Below are positions 1 to 8,721 of a stretch of DNA of 64,000 nt, in pieces. Source of the stretch: Pseudoduganella plicata. GTDB taxonomy: Bacteria > Pseudomonadota > Gammaproteobacteria > Burkholderiales > Burkholderiaceae_D. The position numbers were made by a program, and so were the translations under genes. The notes under the pieces were generated by a model, which saw only the letters and a program-made list of their open reading frames with translations, was not told the origin of the DNA and made no database searches. The first letter of the stretch is position 1; every line of letters begins with the position of its first letter. The stretch lies in the NCBI RefSeq assembly GCF_004421005.1, contig NZ_CP038026.1:4588001-4652000 (forward strand), written 5' to 3'.

Positions 1-2477
1 GTCCGATAGTGGAAATAACGCCGCCCGGCGCGCGTCCATTCCTTCACCAGCGTGCCGGGAGCGATCGCGGTCTGGCCGGCGGCGGTGCCGATGACGGCGT
101 CGAACGTGGCCCAGTCGGCGTCGCTGCTCATCACATTGTCCGCCAGCCCTTTCGGATCGTCGCGCGCGGGCTGGCGTGCCTGCGGTTGCAGGCCGTGCCT
201 GCGGCGGTCGCGCGGGTCGGCCAGTTCGTAGTCGCGCTGGTAGCCGATGTGCGGCAGCACGCTGTTGTTGAAGAACGTGCCGTTGGCAACGACGGGCGTG
301 TCCTGGCCCAGGCCGAATATGCCCTTCGGTTCGTAGACGACCTCGAACTCCAGCGGCAGCGTGGCGCCCGGCGCCAGCGGCGTCGCCAGCGCATAGGCAT
401 GCATGCCCAGCGCCGCATCGTTCAATGTCGCGCGGGCCGGCACGCCGAAGCGCAGCGGCCGCATCGCCGCATGCGGTTCCTGCGTGACGTAGACGGTGCC
501 GATCGGCTGCGTGCCGCGGTTCTCCAGCAGGTAACGGCCACGCGCCACGAGGCGGCGCTGGTCCGGCATCATCTCCACGCTCAGCTTCACATCGGCGATG
601 CGCGGCTGCGGCAGCGCGGCGATCTTCTTGTACTGCTTCTCGTAGTCGGCCCGGTTGGCGCCCTGCCGATAAGCCGTCTCGAACTTGTTGGCGACGTTCA
701 GGTTGTAGAACAGGACGGCGCCGGTAGCAGCGAACAGCAGGGCGCCGGCGCCGAACGTGGCGATCACGGGCATCGTCAGCGCGTGGCGTGCGAGGCGGCG
801 GCGTGTGTGCCATTCCTCGCTCACGCCGCGCGGCCAGAACACCAGCGTCAATACGGACAGCATCAGCGCCGCGCCGCCCCAGTACAGCTGGTACCAGCGC
901 TCGCGCAGCAGGAAGTGGCCGTAGCCATTCATGTCGGAATAGCGGATTTCCGGAGTGACGCCGTACAGCACCAGCGGGTGTTCCAGGCCCAGGCCGGCCA
1001 GCGTGATGGTGGCGATGTAGTAGAGGATCATCGCGCAGTACGCGACATATTTGTGGCCAAGCAGGACCTGCGCGGCAATCGCCAGGACGGCAACCAGCGC
1101 GTAATACGGCAGCTCGATGGTGTACAGCTGCGTGAGGTACAGGCCGGGCTCGAAATCGAAGTAGCCGTTGAAGACCTGGATCGACATCCCGCACAGCATG
1201 ACGACCAGCAGCAGCAGCGCCTGCAGGCCGATCAACGCGCCCAGTTTCGACACCATCGGCAGCCAGCTCGGCACGGGCAGCGCGTCGAGCAGCTGCGACA
1301 TGCGGTGCTCGCGCTCGCGCCAGACCAGCTCCCCGGCATAGAACGTCGTGATGACGAGCATGAACGGCGTAAACGTCTTGCGCACCATTTCCAGCACCAC
1401 GTACGTCAGTGGATAGGTGTTGGTGCCCCAGATCGAACCCATGTCCAGCGCACCGGCGTACATCGTCAGCACGCCCGCCAGCACCAGCACGAAGAAGTAG
1501 ATGTTTTTCGTCGTCTCGCGCAGGTTCAGCCAGGTGAACTGCGCCAGCAGCAACGGCAGGCTGCGGGCCTTGAAGTCGGGCGGCTCGACGGAGCGGGCGG
1601 CCGTCGTCGTAATGCGCAGCGGGGCGTCGCTGTCGCCGCGGGCGGCCGTGCCGCCGTCGAGCGTGCCGACGAAATGGAAGCGCCAGTAGCCCAGCATCAG
1701 CGCGACCAGCGAGAACGAGCACCAGATGACGCGGTTGAGAAGGTAGACGCCTTCGGGCAGCACCAGGCGCGTATTGCGTTCCGCGATGGGCCAGTATTCC
1801 GTCAGGCGGATCACGGCGGCCGTGCCGAACGGATCGATCAGCGCGGCCAGGGTCTTGTAATCGAGGTCGCGCGCCAGGCTGGGCGCGACGATGTACCCGA
1901 TCAGCATGACGACGCTGCTGACGTAGACGGGCAGCATGCGCCGCGTCAGCGCCGCCAGCACGTAGAAGATGGCGCCGAAGATGAACAGGTTGGGCAGCAG
2001 CGCGACGAAGTACGACAGCACGTACGCCTGAAGCCGGAACGGGCCGAGGCGGTCCGGGTCGACGCCCGGCAGCCAGGTGCCGAGCACATGGCCCAGCGGG
2101 ACGCTGAGGAAGATCGCGGCCAGCACCAGCCACGCACCGAGGAAGCGGCCCAGCATGTACTGGTGCTTGCGGATCGGCGCCGTGAAGAAGAAGTGGTGCA
2201 TGTCGTATTCGAAGTCCTGCTGCACCGCGCGGCCCATCATCGCCGCGACGACGACGACGCCCAGGCACGCCAGCGCGCTGGCCGTGAACATGATGGGCAT
2301 GGGCGCGTTGATCAGGACCCGGCCGCCGAAGGAAACGGTGGCGTTCTTGAAGACGCCGCCGGCCGCGCCGGCCCAGAGCAGCGACAGCGACAGGAACATC
2401 AGGAAGTAGACCCACGTCGAGAGCAGGCGGAATCGCTGTCTTGCCTCGAACAGCGCGATGGAGAGCAATGCGGTCAT
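1..2477 (-). CDS. ABC transporter permease / M1 aminopeptidase-type fusion, 3' end beyond window
   Basis: About 825 codons are visible from the ATG at 2477; the frame is open to the left edge and no stop is reached. The translation begins MTALLSIALFEARQRFRL and contains many hydrophobic membrane spans in two blocks, first with a DFEYDMHHFFFTAPI segment and later with VWREREHRMSQLLDALP, typical of ABC-2 permeases. After the last span comes a soluble stretch (ADVKLSVEMMPDQRRLVARG and following) resembling the domain that precedes the M1 peptidase in permease/aminopeptidase fusions. The peptidase HEXXH site would lie outside the window, so that half is inferred. It starts 1 bp after the ATPase stop, so the two genes are one transporter operon. 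The 873-codon plus-strand frame opposite it is a shadow. Confidence 0.85.
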   Translation of the reverse strand, partial: MTALLSIALFEARQRFRLLSTWVYFLMFLSLSLLWAGAAGGVFKNATVSFGGRVLINAPMPIMFTASALACLGVVVVAAMMGRAVQQDFEYDMHHFFFTAPIRKHQYMLGRFLGAWLVLAAIFLSVPLGHVLGTWLPGVDPDRLGPFRLQAYVLSYFVALLPNLFIFGAIFYVLAALTRRMLPVYVSSVVMLIGYIVAPSLARDLDYKTLAALIDPFGTAAVIRLTEYWPIAERNTRLVLPEGVYLLNRVIWCSFSLVALMLGYWRFHFVGTLDGGTAARGDSDAPLRITTTAARSVEPPDFKARSLPLLLAQFTWLNLRETTKNIYFFVLVLAGVLTMYAGALDMGSIWGTNTYPLTYVVLEMVRKTFTPFMLVITTFYAGELVWREREHRMSQLLDALPVPSWLPMVSKLGALIGLQALLLLVVMLCGMSIQVFNGYFDFEPGLYLTQLYTIELPYYALVAVLAIAAQVLLGHKYVAYCAMILYYIATITLAGLGLEHPLVLYGVTPEIRYSDMNGYGHFLLRERWYQLYWGGAALMLSVLTLVFWPRGVSEEWHTRRRLARHALTMPVIATFGAGALLFAATGAVLFYNLNVANKFETAYRQGANRADYEKQYKKIAALPQPRIADVKLSVEMMPDQRRLVARGRYLLENRGTQPIGTVYVTQEPHAAMRPLRFGVPARATLNDAALGMHAYALATPLAPGATLPLEFEVVYEPKGIFGLGQDTPVVANGTFFNNSVLPHIGYQRDYELADPRDRRRHGLQPQARQPARDDPKGLADNVMSSDADWATFDAVIGTAAGQTAIAPGTLVKEWTRAGRRYFHYR

Positions 2478-2478
2478 G

Positions 2479-3369
2479 TCAGTCGCAGGCGTTCACCACG
2501 TGGCGGCCGGCGATGGTCGCGAAGTAGACGTCCTCCAGGTCGCCGATGGCTTCCTCGAAGCCGTCGCCCGGGTCGTCGTCGCTGTAGGCGTGAATCAGCG
2601 TGCGCCCGGACAGCAGGCGCGTGGAAATGATCGTGTGGCGCTGCGTGAAGTAGGGCAGGTCCTTCTTGTCCACGAAGCGCGCCCAGATCTTGCAGCTGAT
2701 GTCGTCGATCAGCCCCTGGGTAGCGCCCGTGACGAGCAGCTCGCCCTTGTTGATGATCGCCATATTGGCGCACAGGTCGGCCACGTCGCTGACGATGTGG
2801 GTGGACAGGATCACGGTGCGCTCGTCGCCGATGTCGGACAGCAGGTTATGGAAGCGGACGCGCTCCTGCGGGTCGAGGCCGGCCGTGGGCTCGTCGACGA
2901 TGATCAGTTTCGGGTCGCCCAGCAGCGCCTGGGCGATGCCGAAGCGCTGGCGCATGCCGCCGGAAAAAGTGCCGAGGCGCTGGTTGCGCACGTCGAACAG
3001 GTTGGTCTGCTGGAGCAGGCCGTCGACGACTTCGCGCCGGCGGTTCCGGTGCGACAGGCCCTTGAGCACGGCGAAGTGATCTAGCATCTCGTACGCGGTG
3101 ACCTTCGGATACAGGCCGAAGTCCTGCGGCAGGTAACCGAGCTGGCGGCGCACTTCGTCTTTTTCGTCCAGCACGTCCAGGTCGCCGAAGAACACGGAGC
3201 CCGCATCGCATTCCTGCAGCGTGGCAAGGATGCGCATCAGCGTCGACTTGCCCGCACCGTTCGGCCCGAGCAGGCCGAACATGCCGGACGGGATCGTCAG
3301 CGAGATATTGTCCAGCGCCACGACGCCGTTGGCGTAGGTCTTGGACAGGTTGCGGATGCTTAACTCCAT
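2479..3369 (-). CDS. ABC transporter ATP-binding protein
   Basis: This 296-aa nucleotide-binding subunit would power the membrane protein encoded immediately downstream. Walker A (GPNGAGKS, residues 35-42), the signature FSGGM (135-139) and Walker B LIIVDEP (155-161) are intact, with the Q-loop QDFGLYP near residue 82. I chose the ATG at 3369 because AAGGAG sits 5 bases upstream; an in-frame GTG two codons earlier overlaps that Shine-Dalgarno. The C-terminal ~80 residues follow the usual ABC-2 ATPase pattern. The substrate is unknown. Confidence 0.93.
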   Translation of the reverse strand: MELSIRNLSKTYANGVVALDNISLTIPSGMFGLLGPNGAGKSTLMRILATLQECDAGSVFFGDLDVLDEKDEVRRQLGYLPQDFGLYPKVTAYEMLDHFAVLKGLSHRNRRREVVDGLLQQTNLFDVRNQRLGTFSGGMRQRFGIAQALLGDPKLIIVDEPTAGLDPQERVRFHNLLSDIGDERTVILSTHIVSDVADLCANMAIINKGELLVTGATQGLIDDISCKIWARFVDKKDLPYFTQRHTIISTRLLSGRTLIHAYSDDDPGDGFEEAIGDLEDVYFATIAGRHVVNACD

Positions 3370-3630
3370 GCTCACTCCTTGAAACTATTGCAGCGCAGCA
3401 TGGGCCGCCGCAGGGACCGTCATGCCGACCTTTCACATGATGGCATTGTATTGAAACGACGACACATCGGTTGCCCCCTTGCGACAGGGTGCGCTTTCGC
3501 CGCGCCAGAGTGTGGATTCCGGGGAGTGGGCGCAGCGCCCGGAGGCAAGGGTTGAAAAAGCGTCAAGGGTAACGTGCCCGACCGTGGGAGGCAAGCCGCA
3601 AACCGTCCGCCTTGCGCTATAGTGCTCCCC

Positions 3631-4107
3631 ATGAGCCAGCAAAACGCCAAACTCGATGCCGCCCTGCAGGAAAACATCCTGGGGGTGACCCGTTGCGGAC
3701 TGACGGTCAAGGAATCGACGGGCTTCTTCCGCGTCGCGCTGGGCCTGTGCTACCTGGCCACCCTGATGACGAAGGAGTCGCTCGACTTCAAGAAGCTGGA
3801 CAAGGAATTCAACCGTTTCATCTATCGTGCCATCGGCCCGGGCCACAGCATCACCAGCATCCTGCAGTACATGAGCGGCGAAGGCGTCGTCAAGGTGCTG
3901 GACTCGCCCCGCTTCATGCGTGCCTTTGGCGATTACTGCCCGCATGTGCCGCTCGAATCGATCCCGTTCCTGCTGGGCCTGAACCTGGGCGTGGCCAAGG
4001 ATTTTTCCGGCCTGGACGTGCGCGGCCCCGTCGCCGACTGGATCGAACGCCAGCGCATCGTGCGCGAGGAAAGGGAAGCCGGGGCTAGCCGCGCGACGCC
4101 AGAGTGA
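3631..4107 (+). CDS. conserved hypothetical protein, 158 aa
   Basis: I do not recognise this protein. It starts MSQQNAKLDAALQENILGV, has no signal peptide or clear membrane span, and is mostly helical in appearance, with a charged C-terminus (ERQRIVREEREAG). Codon use matches its neighbours, and the reading frame is conserved in character (Gly, Pro and aromatic residues spaced as in a folded domain). It is alone on the plus strand between the ABC operon and coq7. There is no Shine-Dalgarno; a TATAGT hexamer at 3618-3623 ends only seven bases before the ATG, so the message may be leaderless. Confidence 0.7.
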   Translation: MSQQNAKLDAALQENILGVTRCGLTVKESTGFFRVALGLCYLATLMTKESLDFKKLDKEFNRFIYRAIGPGHSITSILQYMSGEGVVKVLDSPRFMRAFGDYCPHVPLESIPFLLGLNLGVAKDFSGLDVRGPVADWIERQRIVREEREAGASRATPE

Positions 4108-4116
4108 CCCGATGCT

Positions 4117-4122
4117 TATAAT
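4117..4122 (+). promoter_or_regulatory. probable -10 element of coq7
   Basis: A perfect TATAAT lies 32 bases before the coq7 start. No convincing -35 hexamer is seen at 16-18 bp, so this is a tentative promoter. Confidence 0.35.
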
Positions 4123-4154
4123 GATGGTCTTCTGAACCAGCACGACAGAATCCC

Positions 4155-4796
4155 ATGAGCTCCCGATATCACACTCCGTTCGACCGTTTCATCTGCAGCG
4201 CGGACAAGGCGCTGCGCGTCATTTCGGGCGTGGCGTCCGCATCGCGGCCGACGCCCGCCGTCCACGTCGACGATGCCCACATGACGGACGAAGAGCGCAA
4301 GCACAGCGCGGGGCTGATCCGCGTCGACCACGTGGGCGAGGTGATGGCGCAGGGGCTGTACAACTCGCAGGCCCGTTTCGCCAGGAGCGATACCCTGCGC
4401 CAGCAATTCGAGAAGGCCAGCCGCGAGGAAGAGGATCATCTGGCGTGGACGGCACAGCGCCTGAAGGAACTCAATTCGCAGACCAGTGTACTGGCGCCGC
4501 TGTTTTACGCCGGCGCCTATGCACTGGGAACGGTCGCCGCCAAGATGGGCGATCCGCACAGCCTGGGCTTCGTCGTCGAGACGGAACGCCAGGTGGAAAA
4601 ACACCTGGAATCGCATATGCAGCGGCTGCCGGCCAACGACGCCAAGTCGCGCGCGATCGTCGAACAGATGCGCCTTGACGAAATCGCCCATGGCAAGGCG
4701 GCGCAGGACATGGGCGCGGCCGATACGCCGCTGCCCGTGAAGCTGGCAATGACGGCGATGTCGAAGCTGATGACCGGGACGACTTACTACATCTGA
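4155..4796 (+). CDS. coq7: demethoxyubiquinone hydroxylase Coq7
   Basis: This 213-aa di-iron protein hydroxylates 2-polyprenyl-3-methyl-6-methoxy-1,4-benzoquinone, the penultimate step of ubiquinone synthesis, at the inner membrane. The carboxylate-bridged iron ligands expected for the family can be placed: E62 (VDHVGE), E92 and H95 (EEEDH), E144 (VETER), and E176 with H179 (DEIAH). Length and the C-terminal end TGTTYYI are normal for betaproteobacterial Coq7. It appears to be transcribed alone. Confidence 0.95.
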   Translation: MSSRYHTPFDRFICSADKALRVISGVASASRPTPAVHVDDAHMTDEERKHSAGLIRVDHVGEVMAQGLYNSQARFARSDTLRQQFEKASREEEDHLAWTAQRLKELNSQTSVLAPLFYAGAYALGTVAAKMGDPHSLGFVVETERQVEKHLESHMQRLPANDAKSRAIVEQMRLDEIAHGKAAQDMGAADTPLPVKLAMTAMSKLMTGTTYYI

Positions 4797-4902
4797 ATGT
4801 CGGAGCCGGGCGAGCCCGACCTCGAAATGTGACAAGGCGTAACTTGCGCCACCGAACCCAGCGCACCCCTTATAGTGGCGAAAACACTAACAGGAGTTAC
4901 TC

Positions 4903-5775
4903 ATGCGTTGGGAAGGCAACCGGGAAAGCGATAATGTGGAAGACCGCCGTGGCGACGGCGGCGGAGGCGGCGGAGGCTTCAGCCTTGGCGGCGGCTCGCT
5001 CGGCATCGGCGGCGTCATCGTCGCACTGGTCGTGTCATATGTGTTCGGCATCAATCCGGCCACGGTACTGGGGTTGATGAACGGCAGCGCGCCCGTGCAG
5101 CAGCAGGCGCCGGTACGCCAAACGCCGGCGACCGACGAAACGACACGCTTCGTGCGCACCGTGCTGGCAGATACGGAAGACGTCTGGGGCGAGTTGTTCC
5201 GCCAGCAGGGCGAGACATACGTGAAGCCGAAGCTCGTGCTGTTCAGCGGCAGCACGGGGACCGCATGCGGCACGGGGCAGTCCGCGACGGGCCCGTTCTA
5301 TTGCCCGCCCGATCAGCATGTCTACCTCGACACGGATTTCTTCAAGCTGATGCAGCAACGGTTCCACGTTTCCGGCGAGTTCGCCGAGGCCTACGTCATC
5401 GCCCATGAGGTGGGCCACCACGTGCAGAACCTGATGGGATTGTCGGACAAGGTCCACAACGCCCAGCAGCGCATGAGCGAAGCGCAGGGGAACGCATTGT
5501 CCGTCAAGCTGGAACTGCAGGCCGACTGCTTTGCCGGCGTCTGGGCCTTCCACGCCAACCGGTCGCGCCAGATCCTCGAACAGGGCGATATCGAAACGGC
5601 GTTGGCGGCCGCCACGGCCATCGGCGACGATGCGCTGCAGCGCCAGGCGCAAGGCCACGTCGTGCCCGACTCGTTCACGCACGGCACCTCGGCCCAGCGC
5701 GTGCGATGGTTCAAGCGCGGCATCGACAACGGTGAAGTCGCGCAGTGCGACACGTTCAGCGTGCGGCAGCTGTAA
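4903..5775 (+). CDS. neutral zinc metallopeptidase, YpfJ family
   Basis: A 290-aa membrane-anchored predicted zinc protease. The N-terminus is acidic and then glycine-rich (residues 19-37), followed by one membrane span (about 37-52). The catalytic HEVGHH lies at 168-173 and is preceded by the family-typical FYCPPDQHVYLD stretch. A Shine-Dalgarno (AGGAG) precedes the ATG. Physiological substrates of this family are unknown. It ends base-to-base against the convergent gene that follows. Confidence 0.9.
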   Translation: MRWEGNRESDNVEDRRGDGGGGGGGFSLGGGSLGIGGVIVALVVSYVFGINPATVLGLMNGSAPVQQQAPVRQTPATDETTRFVRTVLADTEDVWGELFRQQGETYVKPKLVLFSGSTGTACGTGQSATGPFYCPPDQHVYLDTDFFKLMQQRFHVSGEFAEAYVIAHEVGHHVQNLMGLSDKVHNAQQRMSEAQGNALSVKLELQADCFAGVWAFHANRSRQILEQGDIETALAAATAIGDDALQRQAQGHVVPDSFTHGTSAQRVRWFKRGIDNGEVAQCDTFSVRQL

Positions 5776-6342
5776 TCACCACTTGCACCCGGTATCCGTC
5801 AACGTATCGTAAATCAGCGGGATCAGTTTCAAGGGATCGAATCCGCCACCGGCGTAAGCCTTGGTGCAGTCGGTGCGCCCTGCTTTTTTGATGGCACGGG
5901 CGACATCGCTGTCGTCCCTACCTCGTACGCGCTGCTCATCTTGCACCAGCTCGACTCCTGAGCGGACGCGCTGGCTTTCATGTTCGGCTGCCGACGCGCG
6001 CATGGCTGCCAGGTCGAGCGTGGGCGCCGGGGTGGCTTCTTCGAGGGAGGCGGCTATGGCAGGCGGCGTGGCTGGCGACGCGGTAGCCGCCGGCCCGTCC
6101 GGGCGCGCTGCGTGAATGACGCGTGGCGGTGTACGCGTTACGCGAGCGGACGTGGGGACCGGCTCCGGCACCGGCGGCACGAAAGGCGCCGGCACGAGTA
6201 TCAGGTTGGCATACATCACGGGGCCGTCATTCGGCAGTGCGACGGTGGCGCGCCACATCAGCAGTGCGCCGGCCACGTGCAGGCCGGCCAACACCGCCAG
6301 CAGCGCATGGCGGCGCACGGTCGAAGAATCAGACCTCGACAA
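5776..6342 (-). CDS. hypothetical protein with TonB-like layout
   Basis: I do not recognise this protein of about 188 aa. One N-terminal membrane span (HALLAVLAGLHVAGALLMW) is followed by a proline/alanine-rich stretch (about residues 45-110) and a small C-terminal region with two cysteines (DCTKAY, GCKW). This is the layout of TonB or TolA proteins, but no TonB C-terminal motif is evident. The start is uncertain: the longest frame begins with TTG at 6342, 14 bases inside the osmC-like gene, and the Shine-Dalgarno is weak; a GTG at 6318 is an alternative. It is probably translationally coupled to the upstream gene. Confidence 0.6.
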   Translation of the reverse strand: MSRSDSSTVRRHALLAVLAGLHVAGALLMWRATVALPNDGPVMYANLILVPAPFVPPVPEPVPTSARVTRTPPRVIHAARPDGPAATASPATPPAIAASLEEATPAPTLDLAAMRASAAEHESQRVRSGVELVQDEQRVRGRDDSDVARAIKKAGRTDCTKAYAGGGFDPLKLIPLIYDTLTDTGCKW

Positions 6343-6751
6343 TCTCGACGGAATGCGTAAACTCGGCCGTCTTGGCCAGCATGATGCTGGCCGAGCAGTA
6401 TTTGTCGTGCGACAGGCTGACGGCGCGCTCCACCGCTTCGGGCTTCAGGTCGCGGCCCGTGACAACGAAGTGGAAATTGATCTTCGTGAAGACCTTCGGG
6501 TCCGTCTCGGCGCGTTCGGCCTGCAAGGTAACGTCGCAGCCACGCACGTCCGCGCGGCCCCGTTTCAGGATCAGCACGACGTCGTACGCCGTGCAGCCGC
6601 CCGTGCCCAGCAGGACCATTTCCATCGGCCGCGGCGCCAGGTTGTGGCCGCCGCCTTCCGGCGCGCCATCCATCGTGACCATATGGCCGGAACCGGTCTG
6701 CGCCCGAAAACTCATGCCCGACGGGCCGTTCCAGCTGACTTTGACTTCCAT
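6329..6751 (-). CDS. OsmC family protein
   Basis: A 140-aa OsmC/Ohr-fold protein. The two redox cysteines of the fold are present in GGCTAYD (about residue 53) and KYCSAS (about 118), with the intervening helix expected for thiol-dependent peroxide reduction. It belongs to the shorter YhfA-like branch rather than Ohr. A GGAGAG Shine-Dalgarno precedes the ATG. It overlaps the downstream TonB-like gene by 14 bases. Confidence 0.88.
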   Translation of the reverse strand: MEVKVSWNGPSGMSFRAQTGSGHMVTMDGAPEGGGHNLAPRPMEMVLLGTGGCTAYDVVLILKRGRADVRGCDVTLQAERAETDPKVFTKINFHFVVTGRDLKPEAVERAVSLSHDKYCSASIMLAKTAEFTHSVEIVEV

Positions 6752-6799
6752 CGTTACTCTCCGAATGCGGTTACAGGTACGTCGATTGTAATGCAGTGT

Positions 6800-7990
6800 T
6801 CACAGCGACATCAGGTAGCGGTCGCTCTGCATGCGCCGCTGCGTGAAGGCGACGCACAGCAGCGCGAGCACGAGGCTGGCGCCGAAGGTCAGCACGAACG
6901 GCAGCAGGCCGACCGCCTGGCCCTTGGCCATCTCGCGCAGCAGGGTCTGGTGCGACAGCACGGGCACCAGGTACATCCACGTGGCCGTGTTCAGGTTCAG
7001 CATCGGTACGACGATCACGGGCACGATGGGCAGCATGATGGCAAAGCTGGCCGTTGTCTGGGCTTCCTTGAACGTGCGCGCGTTGATCGACAGCGCAATT
7101 TCCAGCGCTGCGGCAAAGAGGGGTAATGTCAGCGACACGACGCAGACATACAACAGGTCCAGCCATGACAGCCGCCACGACATGCCGATTTCCTCCAGCG
7201 GCAGGTATTTCAGCACGGCGTGGGCGATGCACAGTTCCAGGGTCAGGCCGACGATCGACACGCAGCTGGCCGCGAGCCATTTGCCCATGACGAGGTCGCG
7301 CGTGTGCGCCGGCTGCGCCAGCAGCACTTCCAGCGAGCGGCGTTCGCGTTCGCCGGCGGTGCTGTCCACGGCGGTGCTGAGGCAGAAGAAGAACGCGGGA
7401 ATGAAGAACATGCCCAGCATCGTGCCGATGACGGAGGCCGAGCGCGATGCGCTGGTGCCGGTGTCGTATTTCTGCAGCTGCACGGGGTGCAGCGTGGCGG
7501 GCGAGACGCCATGCGCCAGCAGGCGCGCCCCGGCAATCGTGTTGCCGTAGCTGCGCAGCACGTGCTCGATGTCGCCGACTTTCCGGCCGTTGTCGGAGGC
7601 CGAGTCGTACCACAGCTCCACGCGTGCCGGGCGCATGCTGCGGTAATCGTCCACATACGAGTCGGACAGGCGCAGCACCGCCGCCGTCTTCTGCGTGCGC
7701 AGCAGCGCCGTGATGGCTTCTTCCGTCATCGGCCCGGCGGTCGTGATGTTGACGTTTTTCTGTTTCAGCTGCGCCATCAGCGTGGGCGCGCGCGCCGCGC
7801 CGATGACGGTCAGCTCGATGCCTTCCTTTTCGGGTTTGAGCGCGCGGCTGATCTGCTGCTGCAGCACGCCGCCCACCAGCATCGGATACATCAGCACGAA
7901 CAGCAGCACCATGCCGAGCGCGCGCTTGTCGCGCAAGGTTTCGCGCAGCTCCTTGAAGAATACGACGACGAACTTGGCACGGCCACTCAT
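6800..7990 (-). CDS. ABC transporter permease, NatB-like
   Basis: A 396-aa ABC-2 type membrane subunit beginning MSGRAKFVVVFFKELRETLRDKRALG. It has one N-terminal span, a large extracytoplasmic segment (about residues 40-180), then a run of five or six spans. The pattern ERERRSLEVLLAQP is typical of Na+/drug-extruding NatB-like permeases. The start codon overlaps the stop of the ATPase gene (ATGA), so the two are co-translated. The annotated substrate of such systems is usually unknown, and I cannot assign one. Confidence 0.88.
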   Translation of the reverse strand: MSGRAKFVVVFFKELRETLRDKRALGMVLLFVLMYPMLVGGVLQQQISRALKPEKEGIELTVIGAARAPTLMAQLKQKNVNITTAGPMTEEAITALLRTQKTAAVLRLSDSYVDDYRSMRPARVELWYDSASDNGRKVGDIEHVLRSYGNTIAGARLLAHGVSPATLHPVQLQKYDTGTSASRSASVIGTMLGMFFIPAFFFCLSTAVDSTAGERERRSLEVLLAQPAHTRDLVMGKWLAASCVSIVGLTLELCIAHAVLKYLPLEEIGMSWRLSWLDLLYVCVVSLTLPLFAAALEIALSINARTFKEAQTTASFAIMLPIVPVIVVPMLNLNTATWMYLVPVLSHQTLLREMAKGQAVGLLPFVLTFGASLVLALLCVAFTQRRMQSDRYLMSL

Positions 7991-8721
7991 ACGGCAATCC
8001 CTTCCTCGGTGCCCACCAGCTTGACGAAGGCGTCTTCCAGGCTGGCGATGCCCGTGCGTTCGCACAGCGACTGCGGCGTGCCCTGCGCCACGGTGCGCCC
8101 GCCCGCGATGACGATGACGTCGTCGCACGAATTCGTCACTTCCTGCATCACGTGCGTGGCCATGATGACGCAGCAGCCGTCGGCGCGCAGCGCGGCCAGC
8201 GCGCGGCGCAGCGCCCGCGCGCTCATGACGTCCAGGCCCCGGCTTGGTTCGTCCAGCAGCAGGTTGCGCGGCCGGTGCAGCAGCGTGCGCGCCAGCGCTA
8301 CCTTGATGCGCTGGCCCTGGCTGAAGCCTTTGGCGCGACGCTCGAGGATGTCGCCCAGCGCCAGCAGCTCCGTCACTTCGTCGATGCGGCGAGCCAGGGC
8401 AGCGTCGTCCATGCCGTTCAACTGGCCGAAATAGCGCAGGTACTCGCGCGTCGTCAGTTTTTCGTACAGCCCGAACTGGTCGGTCAGGAAGCCGATGCTG
8501 CGCCGGACCGTCATCGGATCCGTGCCGGGGTCGACGCCATCGACGGCGATGGTGCCGCCATCGCGCCGCAAGAGGCCAACCAGCATGCGCAGCAGCGTCG
8601 TCTTGCCGGCGCCGTTGGGGCCGAGCAGGGCGGTGACGTGGCCGTCGCGGGCGACAAAGCTGGCACCGGACAGCGCGTGGACCTTGCCGAAGTGTTTGGT
8701 GACGTCGTGGATTTCAATCAT
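7987..8721 (-). CDS. ABC transporter ATP-binding protein, NatA-like
   Basis: A 244-aa ATPase starting MIEIHDVTKHFGKVHALSG. Walker A GPNGAGKT, signature FSQGQ and Walker B LLLDEPSRGLD are all seen. Note that the signature is FSQGQ rather than LSGGQ, a tolerated variant. The gene overlaps the preceding hydrolase gene and the following permease gene by ATGA at each end, forming a tight three-gene operon. Confidence 0.92.
   Translation of the reverse strand: MIEIHDVTKHFGKVHALSGASFVARDGHVTALLGPNGAGKTTLLRMLVGLLRRDGGTIAVDGVDPGTDPMTVRRSIGFLTDQFGLYEKLTTREYLRYFGQLNGMDDAALARRIDEVTELLALGDILERRAKGFSQGQRIKVALARTLLHRPRNLLLDEPSRGLDVMSARALRRALAALRADGCCVIMATHVMQEVTNSCDDVIVIAGGRTVAQGTPQSLCERTGIASLEDAFVKLVGTEEGIAV

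Noticed and set aside
9..2630. 873-codon plus-strand open frame opposite the ABC permease
   Set aside because: The minus strand encodes a continuous membrane protein with a start 1 bp after the ATPase stop; the plus frame is rich in Arg, Gln and His with no fold-like pattern, typical of a high-GC shadow.
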